Part shown: in pieces, positions 1-4,941 of the stretch
How positions within the stretch are numbered: the stretch's first letter is position 1
Layout of the letters: each line of letters starts with the position of its first letter
Origin: an uncultured Collinsella sp.
Lineage (GTDB): Bacteria > Actinomycetota > Coriobacteriia > Coriobacteriales > Coriobacteriaceae
Reading direction: 5' to 3'
DNA: 13,078 nucleotides
Assembly (NCBI GenBank): GCA_900544205.1
Contig: UQUG01000053.1
Location: forward strand, 1 to 13,078
Notes under the pieces: generated by a model
Told to the model about the DNA's origin: nothing
What the model saw: the letters and a program-made list of their open reading frames with translations, nothing else
The model's database searches: none
Made by a program: the position numbers and the translations under genes

Positions 1-1442
1 TCGTACGAAAGCAGCATCTGGGGCAGCGAGTACATGTCGTCGAACACCGTAAACAGGAACAGCGGCAGGCCCACAAATCCGATGATATTGCCGAGCACGC
101 CGCCGATCAGACAAGCCCACAGCGCATAGTCCACGTATTTGGACAGGATACGTCCGCGCGAATAACCGAGCGCCTTATACAGGCCGATGAGCGTGCGCTC
201 CTCCTCGACCATACGCGTAGCGGTGGTGAGGCTGATGAGCACGGCAACGATAAAGAAGATGAACGGGAACACCGTGGCGATGGCCTCAATTGACGAGCTA
301 TCGCTCTCCACGCTCGAGTAGCTTGCGATATTGCCGCGGTCCTGGATGTACCAGGTGCATTCACCAAGGTCAGAGAGCTCGGCGCGGGCATCGGCAAACT
401 GCTGGTCGGCGGCGGCGCGACGCTGGTCCAGGTCGGCTTGCGCCTGCGCACGCTCGTCGCTGCCCTCGGCCATGCGGTTGATGTTGTCCTGCTCAATCCC
501 AAAGAGCATATTCGCCTGGCGCTCGGCCGCATCCAAGCTTGCCGGCGTGTCGACCGTCAGTTCCTGAGCGCGCGCCTTCTCACGCTCCTCGCGGATCTTC
601 TCGATATTGCCCTTGACCTCATTGATCTTTGCCGAGCAGGTAGCCGAATAGGAGTTGAGGCTCTTGGCTCCCTCGACGATCACGTGGACCGCGGAGTAGG
701 AAGAAGATGTCGCGGCGTCCTCGCTCACATAGAACTTATAGTCCGCCGCCGAAGCAGCGCGAAAGGCGTTAACTGTCGAGTCGGAGCTCACATCAGTGGG
801 ATCGAGGACCTCGGCCGTAATGGTGTAATCGTCCGCGGCAAACTGATCCTTGGCGCTTTGGTTCGACGAGCTCGCGTCATTGGCGGCAAAACTCACCGTA
901 TCGCCGATTTTCTTGCCCGAAGCCTTCAGGAACTTCGAAGTCACCGCGACTTCATCGGCGCTCTCGGGCAAATCACCGCTCACCAGCACCGGTTGATCGA
1001 TATTCTCCTTGGAAAGACTTTGCACGATCACGCGCTCGCGTGTTGTGCCCACGGCGGTGTAGGCGGTCTCGGTGTAGATACCCTCGGCCGTCTCGACGCC
1101 GTCGACCTCTTGGATAGCCGCAAGATCGTCGCGCGTAAGGCCATAGGTCGACTGCACGTTAATGTCATAGACATTCTGCTGGTCAAAATAGGCGTCGACC
1201 GAATCGCGCAAATCTTCGCAGCCTGCCTTAAGACCGCACATCACGCTCACGCCAAGCGCGGTGATGACCACGATAGACAAGAAGCGCTTAAGACTGCCGC
1301 GGATTGTACGGTAGATGCCACGGCGAAAAACCGTCGGCACCATATCGTTTGAGCTCTGAGCGGTGCGGTAGGTCGCAAACTCCCGGTCGCGACCCGCGCG
1401 CTCCGTATCGTGGTTTTGGCTGTTTTGGCGGTCCTGGTCCAT
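1..1442 (-). CDS. ABC transporter permease, FtsX/MacB-like (3' end outside window)
   Basis: Reading the minus strand from the ATG at 1442-1440 gives an uninterrupted frame of 480 codons that leaves the window at its left edge. The start lies 5 nt after the stop of the ATPase gene, so the two are probably translationally coupled. About 50 polar residues precede a first membrane helix (about 53-71, with FLSIVVITALGVSVMCGL). An extracellular MacB-type domain follows, then a charged stretch of coiled-coil character (about 265-360). The FtsX core begins near 388 with FPFIFFIVAVLISLTT, then RMVEEERTLIGLYKALGYS, the cytoplasmic coupling segment typical of this family, and a further helix (about 438-466). 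Family members are often over 1,000 residues with two FtsX domains, so perhaps half is visible. The substrate is unknown; relatives export peptides, lipids or antimicrobials, or act on the cell envelope. No alternative start is needed, although M34 is possible. Confidence 0.9.
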   Translation of the reverse strand, partial: MDQDRQNSQNHDTERAGRDREFATYRTAQSSNDMVPTVFRRGIYRTIRGSLKRFLSIVVITALGVSVMCGLKAGCEDLRDSVDAYFDQQNVYDINVQSTYGLTRDDLAAIQEVDGVETAEGIYTETAYTAVGTTRERVIVQSLSKENIDQPVLVSGDLPESADEVAVTSKFLKASGKKIGDTVSFAANDASSSNQSAKDQFAADDYTITAEVLDPTDVSSDSTVNAFRAASAADYKFYVSEDAATSSSYSAVHVIVEGAKSLNSYSATCSAKINEVKGNIEKIREEREKARAQELTVDTPASLDAAERQANMLFGIEQDNINRMAEGSDERAQAQADLDQRRAAADQQFADARAELSDLGECTWYIQDRGNIASYSSVESDSSSIEAIATVFPFIFFIVAVLISLTTATRMVEEERTLIGLYKALGYSRGRILSKYVDYALWACLIGGVLGNIIGFVGLPLFLFTVFDDMYSLPQMLLSY

Positions 1443-1447
1443 GGGCG

Positions 1448-2149
1448 CTACCACTCGATCGTCTCGATAGGCACGGGATTTTGCTGGACCGTCTCGCTCT
1501 CCACGCGACCACTCTTAAAGCGGATCAGGCGATCGGCCATGGGCGCGAGCGCGGAGTTGTGCGTGATGATGATGACCGTAATGCCCTGCTTGCGGCAGGT
1601 ATCCTGCAGCAGCTGCAAGATCTGCTTGCCGGTTTTATAGTCGAGCGCGCCCGTGGGCTCGTCGCATAAAAGAAGCTTGGGGTTCTTGGCCAGTGCGCGG
1701 GCAATGGACACGCGCTGCTGCTCGCCGCCCGAAAGCTGCGCGGGGAAGTTGGCGAGGCGCTCGCCCAGGCCAACCTGGCGAAGCGTCTGTTCGGCATCGA
1801 GCGAATCGGGGCAGATCTGAGCTGCAAGCTCAACGTTTTCGAGCGCCGTCAGGTTGGGAACCAGATTGTAGAACTGAAAGACAAAGCCGACGTCGGCGCG
1901 GCGGTACTCCACAAGCTGCGCCTCGTTGGCAGAGCTCACGTCGCGCCCGTCCACTGTCACGGAGCCGGAGGTTACCGTATCCATGCCGCCTAGGATGTTG
2001 AGCGCCGTAGTCTTGCCGGCGCCCGAAGCGCCCAGGATAATGGCGAGCTCACCGCGCTCAACGGTAAAGCTCGCGCCGTCGAGCGCATGGATGCGGGCAT
2101 CGCCCTCGCCGTATGCTTTGATGACGTCTTTGAATTCGATATAGGCCAT
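1448..2149 (-). CDS. ABC transporter ATP-binding protein (MacB/LolD type)
   Basis: This 233-residue nucleotide-binding subunit powers the FtsX-like permease encoded just downstream. All ABC motifs are present: Walker A GASGAGKT at 40-47, Q-loop Q92 in FVFQFYNL, signature LSGGEQQ at 139-145, Walker B LLLCDEP with D163/E164, D-loop ALD at 168-170 and H-loop H197. The Q-loop context and length are those of the MacB/LolD/FtsE branch, which works with FtsX-fold permeases. The ATG at 2149-2147 is preceded by a GATGGGAA-like stretch, a modest Shine-Dalgarno. The last residues (VQQNPVPIETIEW) form a short tail beyond the conserved fold. A promoter should lie in 2150-2350, but no convincing one was found. 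The LexA-like box at 2351-2364 is about 200 nt upstream, too far to assume it controls this gene. Confidence 0.95.
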   Translation of the reverse strand: MAYIEFKDVIKAYGEGDARIHALDGASFTVERGELAIILGASGAGKTTALNILGGMDTVTSGSVTVDGRDVSSANEAQLVEYRRADVGFVFQFYNLVPNLTALENVELAAQICPDSLDAEQTLRQVGLGERLANFPAQLSGGEQQRVSIARALAKNPKLLLCDEPTGALDYKTGKQILQLLQDTCRKQGITVIIITHNSALAPMADRLIRFKSGRVESETVQQNPVPIETIEW

Positions 2150-2350
2150 CGATCGGTTCCCATCTGGTCGGATAACTCTTTAGTATTACCCATTTCACGC
2201 CGACCAAAAAGGGACAGGTTCATTTTGGCAGGTTTTATATGGGGAAACGACAGCCATAGATGAGGTGCCGGGGAGGCAGAGAAATCATCGACGGGGTCAG
2301 GCCGACCGCCAAACACAACGCACGCATCTCTATCTGTCAGCAAAATCATT

Positions 2351-2364
2351 CGAACAGTTGTTCG
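2351..2364. promoter_or_regulatory. LexA/SOS-box candidate
   Basis: The 14-mer CGAACAGTTGTTCG has perfect CGAACA/TGTTCG arms around GT. It matches the Gram-positive SOS box CGAACRNRYGTTYG at 13 of 14 positions. With its flanks (T before, T after) it matches the actinobacterial form TCGAAC-N4-GTTCGA at 11 of 12. It covers the -35 region of the promoter for the GyrI-like gene, where LexA binding would block RNA polymerase. The match is seen in the sequence; LexA binding is inferred. Confidence 0.72.
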
Positions 2365-2370
2365 TTTCTA

Positions 2371-2379
2371 TGATATGAT
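2371..2379 (+). promoter_or_regulatory. Extended -10 promoter of the GyrI-like gene
   Basis: TGATATGAT reads as an extended -10 element: TGn followed by TATGAT, which matches TATAAT at 5 of 6. At a 17-nt spacing upstream stands CGAACA (2351-2356), a weak -35 that is also the left arm of the SOS-box candidate. Transcription would begin near 2386, leaving a leader of about 35 nt before the ATG at 2421. Confidence 0.6.
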
Positions 2380-2420
2380 TCCGTTATCTAAGCAGGCCAA
2401 TACGCAGAAAGGCGGCCAAC

Positions 2421-3059
2421 ATGGCGTTCGACTTTAAGAAGGAATGCAAGGAGCTCTACAAACCTGCAAGCAAGCCGAGCATCGTAACTGTCCCGCCTAT
2501 GAGCTACGTTGCCGTTCGCGGAAAGGGCGACCCAAATACCGAAGGTGGCGAGTATCAAAACGCCCTGCCGCTGCTTTACGGCATCGCCTATACCGTCAAG
2601 ATGTCGAAGAAAGGCTCAAGGAGTATCAAGGGCTATTTCGACTTTGTGGTACCGCCGCTCGAGGGTTTCTGGTGGCAAGACTCCCCGAGCGGCGACATCG
2701 ATTATGTACGCAAGGACGATTTCAACTTTATCTCGTGCATTCGCCTGCCCGATTTCGTCACCCGAGATGACTTTGACTGGGCAGTCGCGGAAGCCACGAC
2801 CAAAAAGAAACTTGACTTTTCTGCCGTCGAGCTGCTTAAAGTTGACGAGGGCCTCTGCGTTCAATGCATGCACACCGGGCCCTACGACAACGAACCGGCG
2901 ACCGTAGGCGCTATGAATGAATACACGACCGAGCAGGGCTATGTCCCCGACTTCTCAGACACCCGTTTCCATCACGAAATCTATCTCTCCGATCCACGCA
3001 AATGTGCACCGGAGAAACTTAAGACTGTGGTTCGTCATCCTATCAAGCGCGCTGAATAG
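2421..3059 (+). CDS. GyrI-like domain protein (small-molecule binding / possible cyclopropanoid hydrolase)
   Basis: This 212-residue cytosolic protein belongs to the stand-alone GyrI-like family (COG4832 type). It has no DNA-binding helix-turn-helix domain. Recognisable blocks are an N-terminal VPPMSYVAVRGKGDPN strand-loop (about 24-40), YFDFVVPPLEGFWW (about 73-86) with paired Trp, MHTGPYDNEPATV (about 150-162) and the C-terminal IYLSDPRKCAPEKLKTVVRHPI. The ATG is preceded by AGAAAGG about 10 nt upstream. GyrI-like domains bind hydrophobic or cationic small molecules. From memory, some stand-alone members (YtkR7, Lin2189) hydrolyse cyclopropane-bearing DNA alkylators, and E. coli SbmC/GyrI is a LexA-regulated gyrase modulator. 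The SOS-box candidate in this promoter fits a role in genotoxic stress. Which activity applies cannot be told from sequence alone; the fold assignment is firm, the reaction is inference. Confidence 0.88.
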   Translation: MAFDFKKECKELYKPASKPSIVTVPPMSYVAVRGKGDPNTEGGEYQNALPLLYGIAYTVKMSKKGSRSIKGYFDFVVPPLEGFWWQDSPSGDIDYVRKDDFNFISCIRLPDFVTRDDFDWAVAEATTKKKLDFSAVELLKVDEGLCVQCMHTGPYDNEPATVGAMNEYTTEQGYVPDFSDTRFHHEIYLSDPRKCAPEKLKTVVRHPIKRAE

Positions 3060-3089
3060 CGTGGAGCGTCATCTCACGCGCTAGGTTTT
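3057..3089 (+). terminator. Weak intrinsic terminator after the GyrI-like gene
   Basis: The stop codon TAG (3057-3059) begins an imperfect stem, TAGCGTG (3057-3063) with CACGCGCTA (3075-3083), containing a two-base bulge and an 11-nt loop. GGTTTT follows at 3084-3089. The U-run is short, so termination may be partial. Confidence 0.42.
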
Positions 3090-3132
3090 AAGCCAGCCAA
3101 CCAGCCGCCTCCTAGGCCGTCCGGTAATTATC

Positions 3133-3159
3133 TTGACGCGGCCCGTCGCATCTTATAAG
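3133..3159 (+). promoter_or_regulatory. Sigma-70-type promoter upstream of the Abi remnant
   Basis: TTGACG (3133-3138) matches the -35 consensus at 5 of 6, and TATAAG (3154-3159) matches the -10 consensus at 5 of 6. The 15-nt spacer is short. The predicted start near 3166 lies just before the structured leader at 3173-3228. Confidence 0.5.
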
Positions 3160-3172
3160 TTTGTTTTGCTAA

Positions 3173-3228
3173 AGCTGGAAAGCCTCTCAACGATGCGCAA
3201 CTCCAGCTCTTTTTCTATCAAGAGGCTT
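3173..3228 (+). ncRNA. Structured leader of the Abi remnant: candidate H-type pseudoknot
   Basis: Two stems interleave exactly as in an H-type pseudoknot. Stem 1 pairs AGCTGGA (3173-3179) with TCCAGCT (3202-3208). Stem 2 pairs AAGCCTCT (3180-3187) with AGAGGCTT (3221-3228). The 3' arm of stem 2 contains AGAGG, the only Shine-Dalgarno-like sequence before the ATG at 3230, so folding would hide the ribosome site. A CTTTTTCT run (3209-3216) follows stem 1, so stem 1 alone could act as a terminator or define the end of a short RNA. A conserved 'abiF' RNA motif is known upstream of AbiF genes, and related AbiF systems use a structured RNA as antitoxin. Whether this leader belongs to that motif cannot be settled here. 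Confidence 0.5.
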
Positions 3229-3229
3229 A

Positions 3230-3588
3230 ATGAAATACCAGAAGTCGCGGATATCCATCAACGAACAAATAGCACTATTGACAGAAAACAAGGGTCTTAA
3301 GTGCTCTGATCAAAGCGAACTCGAGCGAGCTTTGGTCGAAGCCAACCACTACAGACTGTCGGCCTACTGGTTTCCCTACAAAACCAAATGCAAGTCCGGG
3401 ATTACCATCTTTCGCGAAGGCACAACATTCGAAACCATCATCTACACGTATGAATTTGACCGAGCCCTCCGGCAGTTAATGTTTGATGCGGTCGGCAGTG
3501 CGGTCGGCAGAATTGAGATCTACCTCAGAAGCAGAATTGCCTATCTTGCCTCTGAGGAACGCGGGCCTTTCTGTTACCCAGATGTCGC
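3230..3588 (+). pseudogene. Abi family protein (AbiD/AbiF-like, Abi_2), truncated
   Basis: The first about 119 codons encode the N-terminal part of an Abi_2 abortive-infection protein. The hallmarks are EANHYRLSAYWFPY (about 37-50), YEFDRALRQLMFDAVG (about 74-89) and IEIYLRSRIAY...GPFCYPD (about 95-118). Intact members are about 300 residues, so more than half is lost. Near 3583-3592 homology stops and the frame continues through unrelated DNA to a stop at 3851-3853, giving a meaningless 207-codon chimera. HEPN-type RNases of this superfamily carry R-x4-6-H; around R100/R102 no such His is visible (R100-x5-Leu). A 12-bp in-frame tandem duplication (3487-3510) adds four residues beside this region. 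Taken together, the gene is a decayed defence or toxin-antitoxin component. A residual function for the promoter and leader cannot be excluded. Confidence 0.8.
3487..3510 (+). repeat. 12-bp perfect tandem duplication inside the Abi remnant
   Basis: TGCGGTCGGCAG occurs at 3487-3498 and again, directly abutting, at 3499-3510. It keeps the frame and duplicates the residues around AVGS/AVGR just before the IEIYLR block. Homologues as I know them have a single copy here. The likely cause is replication slippage, consistent with relaxed selection. Confidence 0.85.
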
Positions 3589-3591
3589 CAT

Positions 3592-3804
3592 AACGAGGCT
3601 CAACTCGGCATGCCCGTCGAGCCCTGCGCCGCACTGGGCTACGCAGCCGTCTTTGGCAGCGCCACCAATACGTTGCTCGCACCCATCGTTATTGGCTGCG
3701 AAGTCTTCGGCTTTGGTAACTTGCCGATGTTCTTTATTGTCTGCGTCGTGGCTTACCTGTTCAACATGGATAAATCGATCTACGCCCTGCAGGAGCGGGC
3801 GTAG
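3592..3804 (+). pseudogene. C-terminal fragment of a ClC-type voltage-gated chloride channel
   Basis: In the frame of the ATG at 3610, extended upstream to about 3592, the translation reads NEAQLGMPVEPCAALGYAAV, FGSATNTLLAPIVIGCEVFG, then FGNLPMFFIVCVVAYLFN and MDKSIYALQERA before TAG at 3802-3804. This is the last about 70 residues of a ClC channel/antiporter, including the final hydrophobic helices. The remaining roughly 350 residues, with the selectivity filter, are absent. No ribosome site suits the ATG at 3610, and a helix-pair fragment would not conduct ions. The join to the Abi remnant in a different frame marks a deletion or recombination that fused two formerly separate genes. Confidence 0.75.
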
Positions 3805-3810
3805 ATCGAT
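3774..3810. repeat. Perfect 14-bp palindrome over the ClC stop codon
   Basis: ATCGATCTACGCCC (3774-3787) is exactly complementary to GGGCGTAGATCGAT (3797-3810) across a 9-nt loop. The stop codon TAG (3802-3804) lies in the right arm. No T-run follows on either strand, so it is not a textbook intrinsic terminator. It may have been the transcript end of the former channel gene or a recombination-prone site. Confidence 0.9.
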
Positions 3811-3830
3811 GTCCAGGCAGGCGGTCTCAA

Positions 3831-3985
3831 CCGGAAACGGCGTCCCACTCTGAGGCTGTATTCCGGGACACGGTTTCCGCTTGGGACGCCATTCGGAAAG
3901 CGCATCCCGCTTTAAAACGGAATTCCGGGACGTAGTTTCCGTCTGAGCCTCCATTCGGAAAGCATGTCCCGTTCTTTCACGGCAT
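3831..3985. repeat. Tandem 62-bp repeat array, each unit a 44-nt hairpin
   Basis: Two full units and one partial unit repeat with a 62-bp period: ATTCCGGGAC at 3860 and 3922, CCATTCGGAAAGC at 3889 and 3951. Each full unit has mirrored blocks: GGGAC, 4 nt, TTTCCG, 14 nt, CGGAAA, 4 nt, RTCCC (3865-3908 and 3927-3970). Block lengths are identical in both units although the loop bases differ. The partial copy is at about 3831-3859. No coding sense is evident. The style suggests a dispersed intergenic repeat family, but other genomic copies cannot be seen from here. It ends about 25 bp beyond the 3' end of ogt. Confidence 0.82.
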
Positions 3986-4010
3986 CTTGGCTATGCAAAG
4001 CGCTCGAGTG

Positions 4011-4589
4011 TTACTCCTCGTACGCGCCCTCAAGCCGAAGCAGCCACTCCTTGCGATCAAGCCCGCCGGCATATCCGTTAAGCGAGCCGTCGGCCGCCAC
4101 CACGCGATGGCATGGCACAATAATCGAAACAGGGTTGCGAGCGACCGCGGCCCCCACGGCACGGGGAGACACAACGGGTGTCTCATTTCCCGGCACACGA
4201 TGTCGAGCCGCAACACGCTGGGCGATCTCGCCATACGTAGCGACCTCGCCACGCGGAATAGAAAGCAGCTCGTACCAAACTTCACGCTGAAACGCCGTGC
4301 CAATCAAATGCAACGGCGGCGTAAACCGAGGTTCCTGCCCTGCAAAATAAGCATTCAGCCAAGCCCACGAACGCTCAAGCACCGAAGAAGCCGCACCATT
4401 TGCAGGACTCACCGACGACATGCCGCCAGCACCAGAAACTGCATCGGCGCCTTCAACATGTTCAGGATCTTCTTTGAGAAGCGTGGAGCCAAAATGCTCC
4501 TGTCCCTCAAACCAAAGCCCCGTCAGACCGCGGCCATCAGCGGCAAGCAAGATTTCGCCCAAAGGCGAAGCAAACGTCGTCGTGACCAC
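4011..4589 (-). CDS. ogt: Methylated-DNA--[protein]-cysteine S-methyltransferase (O6-alkylguanine-DNA alkyltransferase)
   Basis: This suicide repair enzyme transfers the alkyl group from O6-alkylguanine in DNA to its own cysteine. The C-terminal domain shows FQREVWYELLSIPRGEVATYGEIA (about 100-123), a DNA-binding helix region, the catalytic IVPCHRVV with Cys160, and NGYAGGLDRKEWLL (171-184). The 192-residue protein is slightly longer than usual Ogt proteins because of two low-complexity inserts, at about 42-68 (Gly/Ala/Ser-rich) and about 130-141. The start is GTG (4589-4587), favoured because GAAAGGAG lies 6 nt upstream and no in-frame ATG with a comparable site exists. It stands alone, with structured DNA on both sides (62-bp repeats after it, a long palindrome before it). 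It complements the SOS-linked GyrI-like gene 1 kb away as DNA-alkylation defence, though nothing shows co-regulation. Confidence 0.95.
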   Translation of the reverse strand: MVTTTFASPLGEILLAADGRGLTGLWFEGQEHFGSTLLKEDPEHVEGADAVSGAGGMSSVSPANGAASSVLERSWAWLNAYFAGQEPRFTPPLHLIGTAFQREVWYELLSIPRGEVATYGEIAQRVAARHRVPGNETPVVSPRAVGAAVARNPVSIIVPCHRVVAADGSLNGYAGGLDRKEWLLRLEGAYEE

Positions 4590-4797
4590 CAGCGGCTCCT
4601 TTCAAAACTCCGCAACATAATACCGCGAATTGTGCAGACAACCCCAATCGACCCCAAAGTCACCCAAGGCAGCAGGCGCGCAGCGCCGAGGCCGCCGCCG
4701 GGACCAGGGCCCGCAACAGCCACGTGCCCCCACATCAGCCCAGCAGTCCCAACCGACAACGGCCCCATCGCAGGCCGCTCGTAGCAGCGTCACCGCA
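4590..4797. other. C-rich intergenic stretch without a supported gene
   Basis: Apart from the ogt Shine-Dalgarno (next to 4590), this stretch holds no gene I can support. The plus strand is strongly C-rich (runs such as GCCGCCGCCGGGACCAGGGCCC), so the ogt mRNA leader would be G-rich. Short open frames here, including an 81-codon minus-strand one starting near 4768, have no ribosome site or recognisable domain and overlap ogt. It may be the long leader of ogt or eroded DNA. Confidence 0.5.
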
Positions 4798-4927
4798 GGC
4801 GGGGGCCGGGCTTAGTTTTCAGAACACTCCGCAGACCAGTGTGGCGCCTTGTCCGCGGCTCCGAAGGAGCAGGACAAGGCGCCACACATGGTCGAGGACG
4901 TTCTGAAAACTAAGCCCGGCCCCCGCC
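4798..4927. repeat. Long two-tier inverted repeat, copy A (after asd)
   Basis: Outer arms 4798-4825 and 4900-4927 are complementary over 28 of 28 bp. Inner arms GTGTGGCGCCTTGTCC (4839-4854) and its complement (4872-4887) are perfect over 16 bp. They are extended by GACCA/TGGTC (4834-4838/4889-4893) past a one-base bulge. The apex is a small stem, GCTCC-GAA-GGAGC (4858-4870). The segment opposite, ATGGTCGAGGAC (4888-4899), stays largely unpaired. The asd stop codon is 15 bp away. A weak extra stem may pair the stop-codon region (4937-4945) with 4781-4789 using G-U pairs in the asd transcript. There is no U-run of intrinsic-terminator type. The core is shared with copy C (about 10254-10388). 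Confidence 0.95.
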
Positions 4928-4941
4928 GGACAGGTCCACCA

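Noticed and set aside
438..1352. 304-codon plus-strand frame opposite the permease gene
   Set aside because: It is a shadow of the high-GC coding strand. The antisense frame reads as a clear FtsX-type permease with membrane helices, whereas this one is His/Arg-rich with no domain.
3831..3985. CRISPR array
   Set aside because: There are only two full units, the spacing segments are themselves similar between units, and repeat blocks are mirrored hairpins rather than a fixed repeat with unique spacers. No cas gene is present.
4523..4768. 81-codon minus-strand frame with a hydrophobic stretch upstream of ogt
   Set aside because: It overlaps the start of ogt in another frame, has no ribosome site and follows the C-rich composition of the region. 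The hydrophobicity is a by-product of Gly/Val/Leu codons in G-rich DNA.
4798..4927. Insertion sequence or integron attC site
   Set aside because: No transposase or integrase is encoded nearby and no target duplication was recognised. The attC consensus core (GTTRRRY/RYYYAAC) at the ends is absent.
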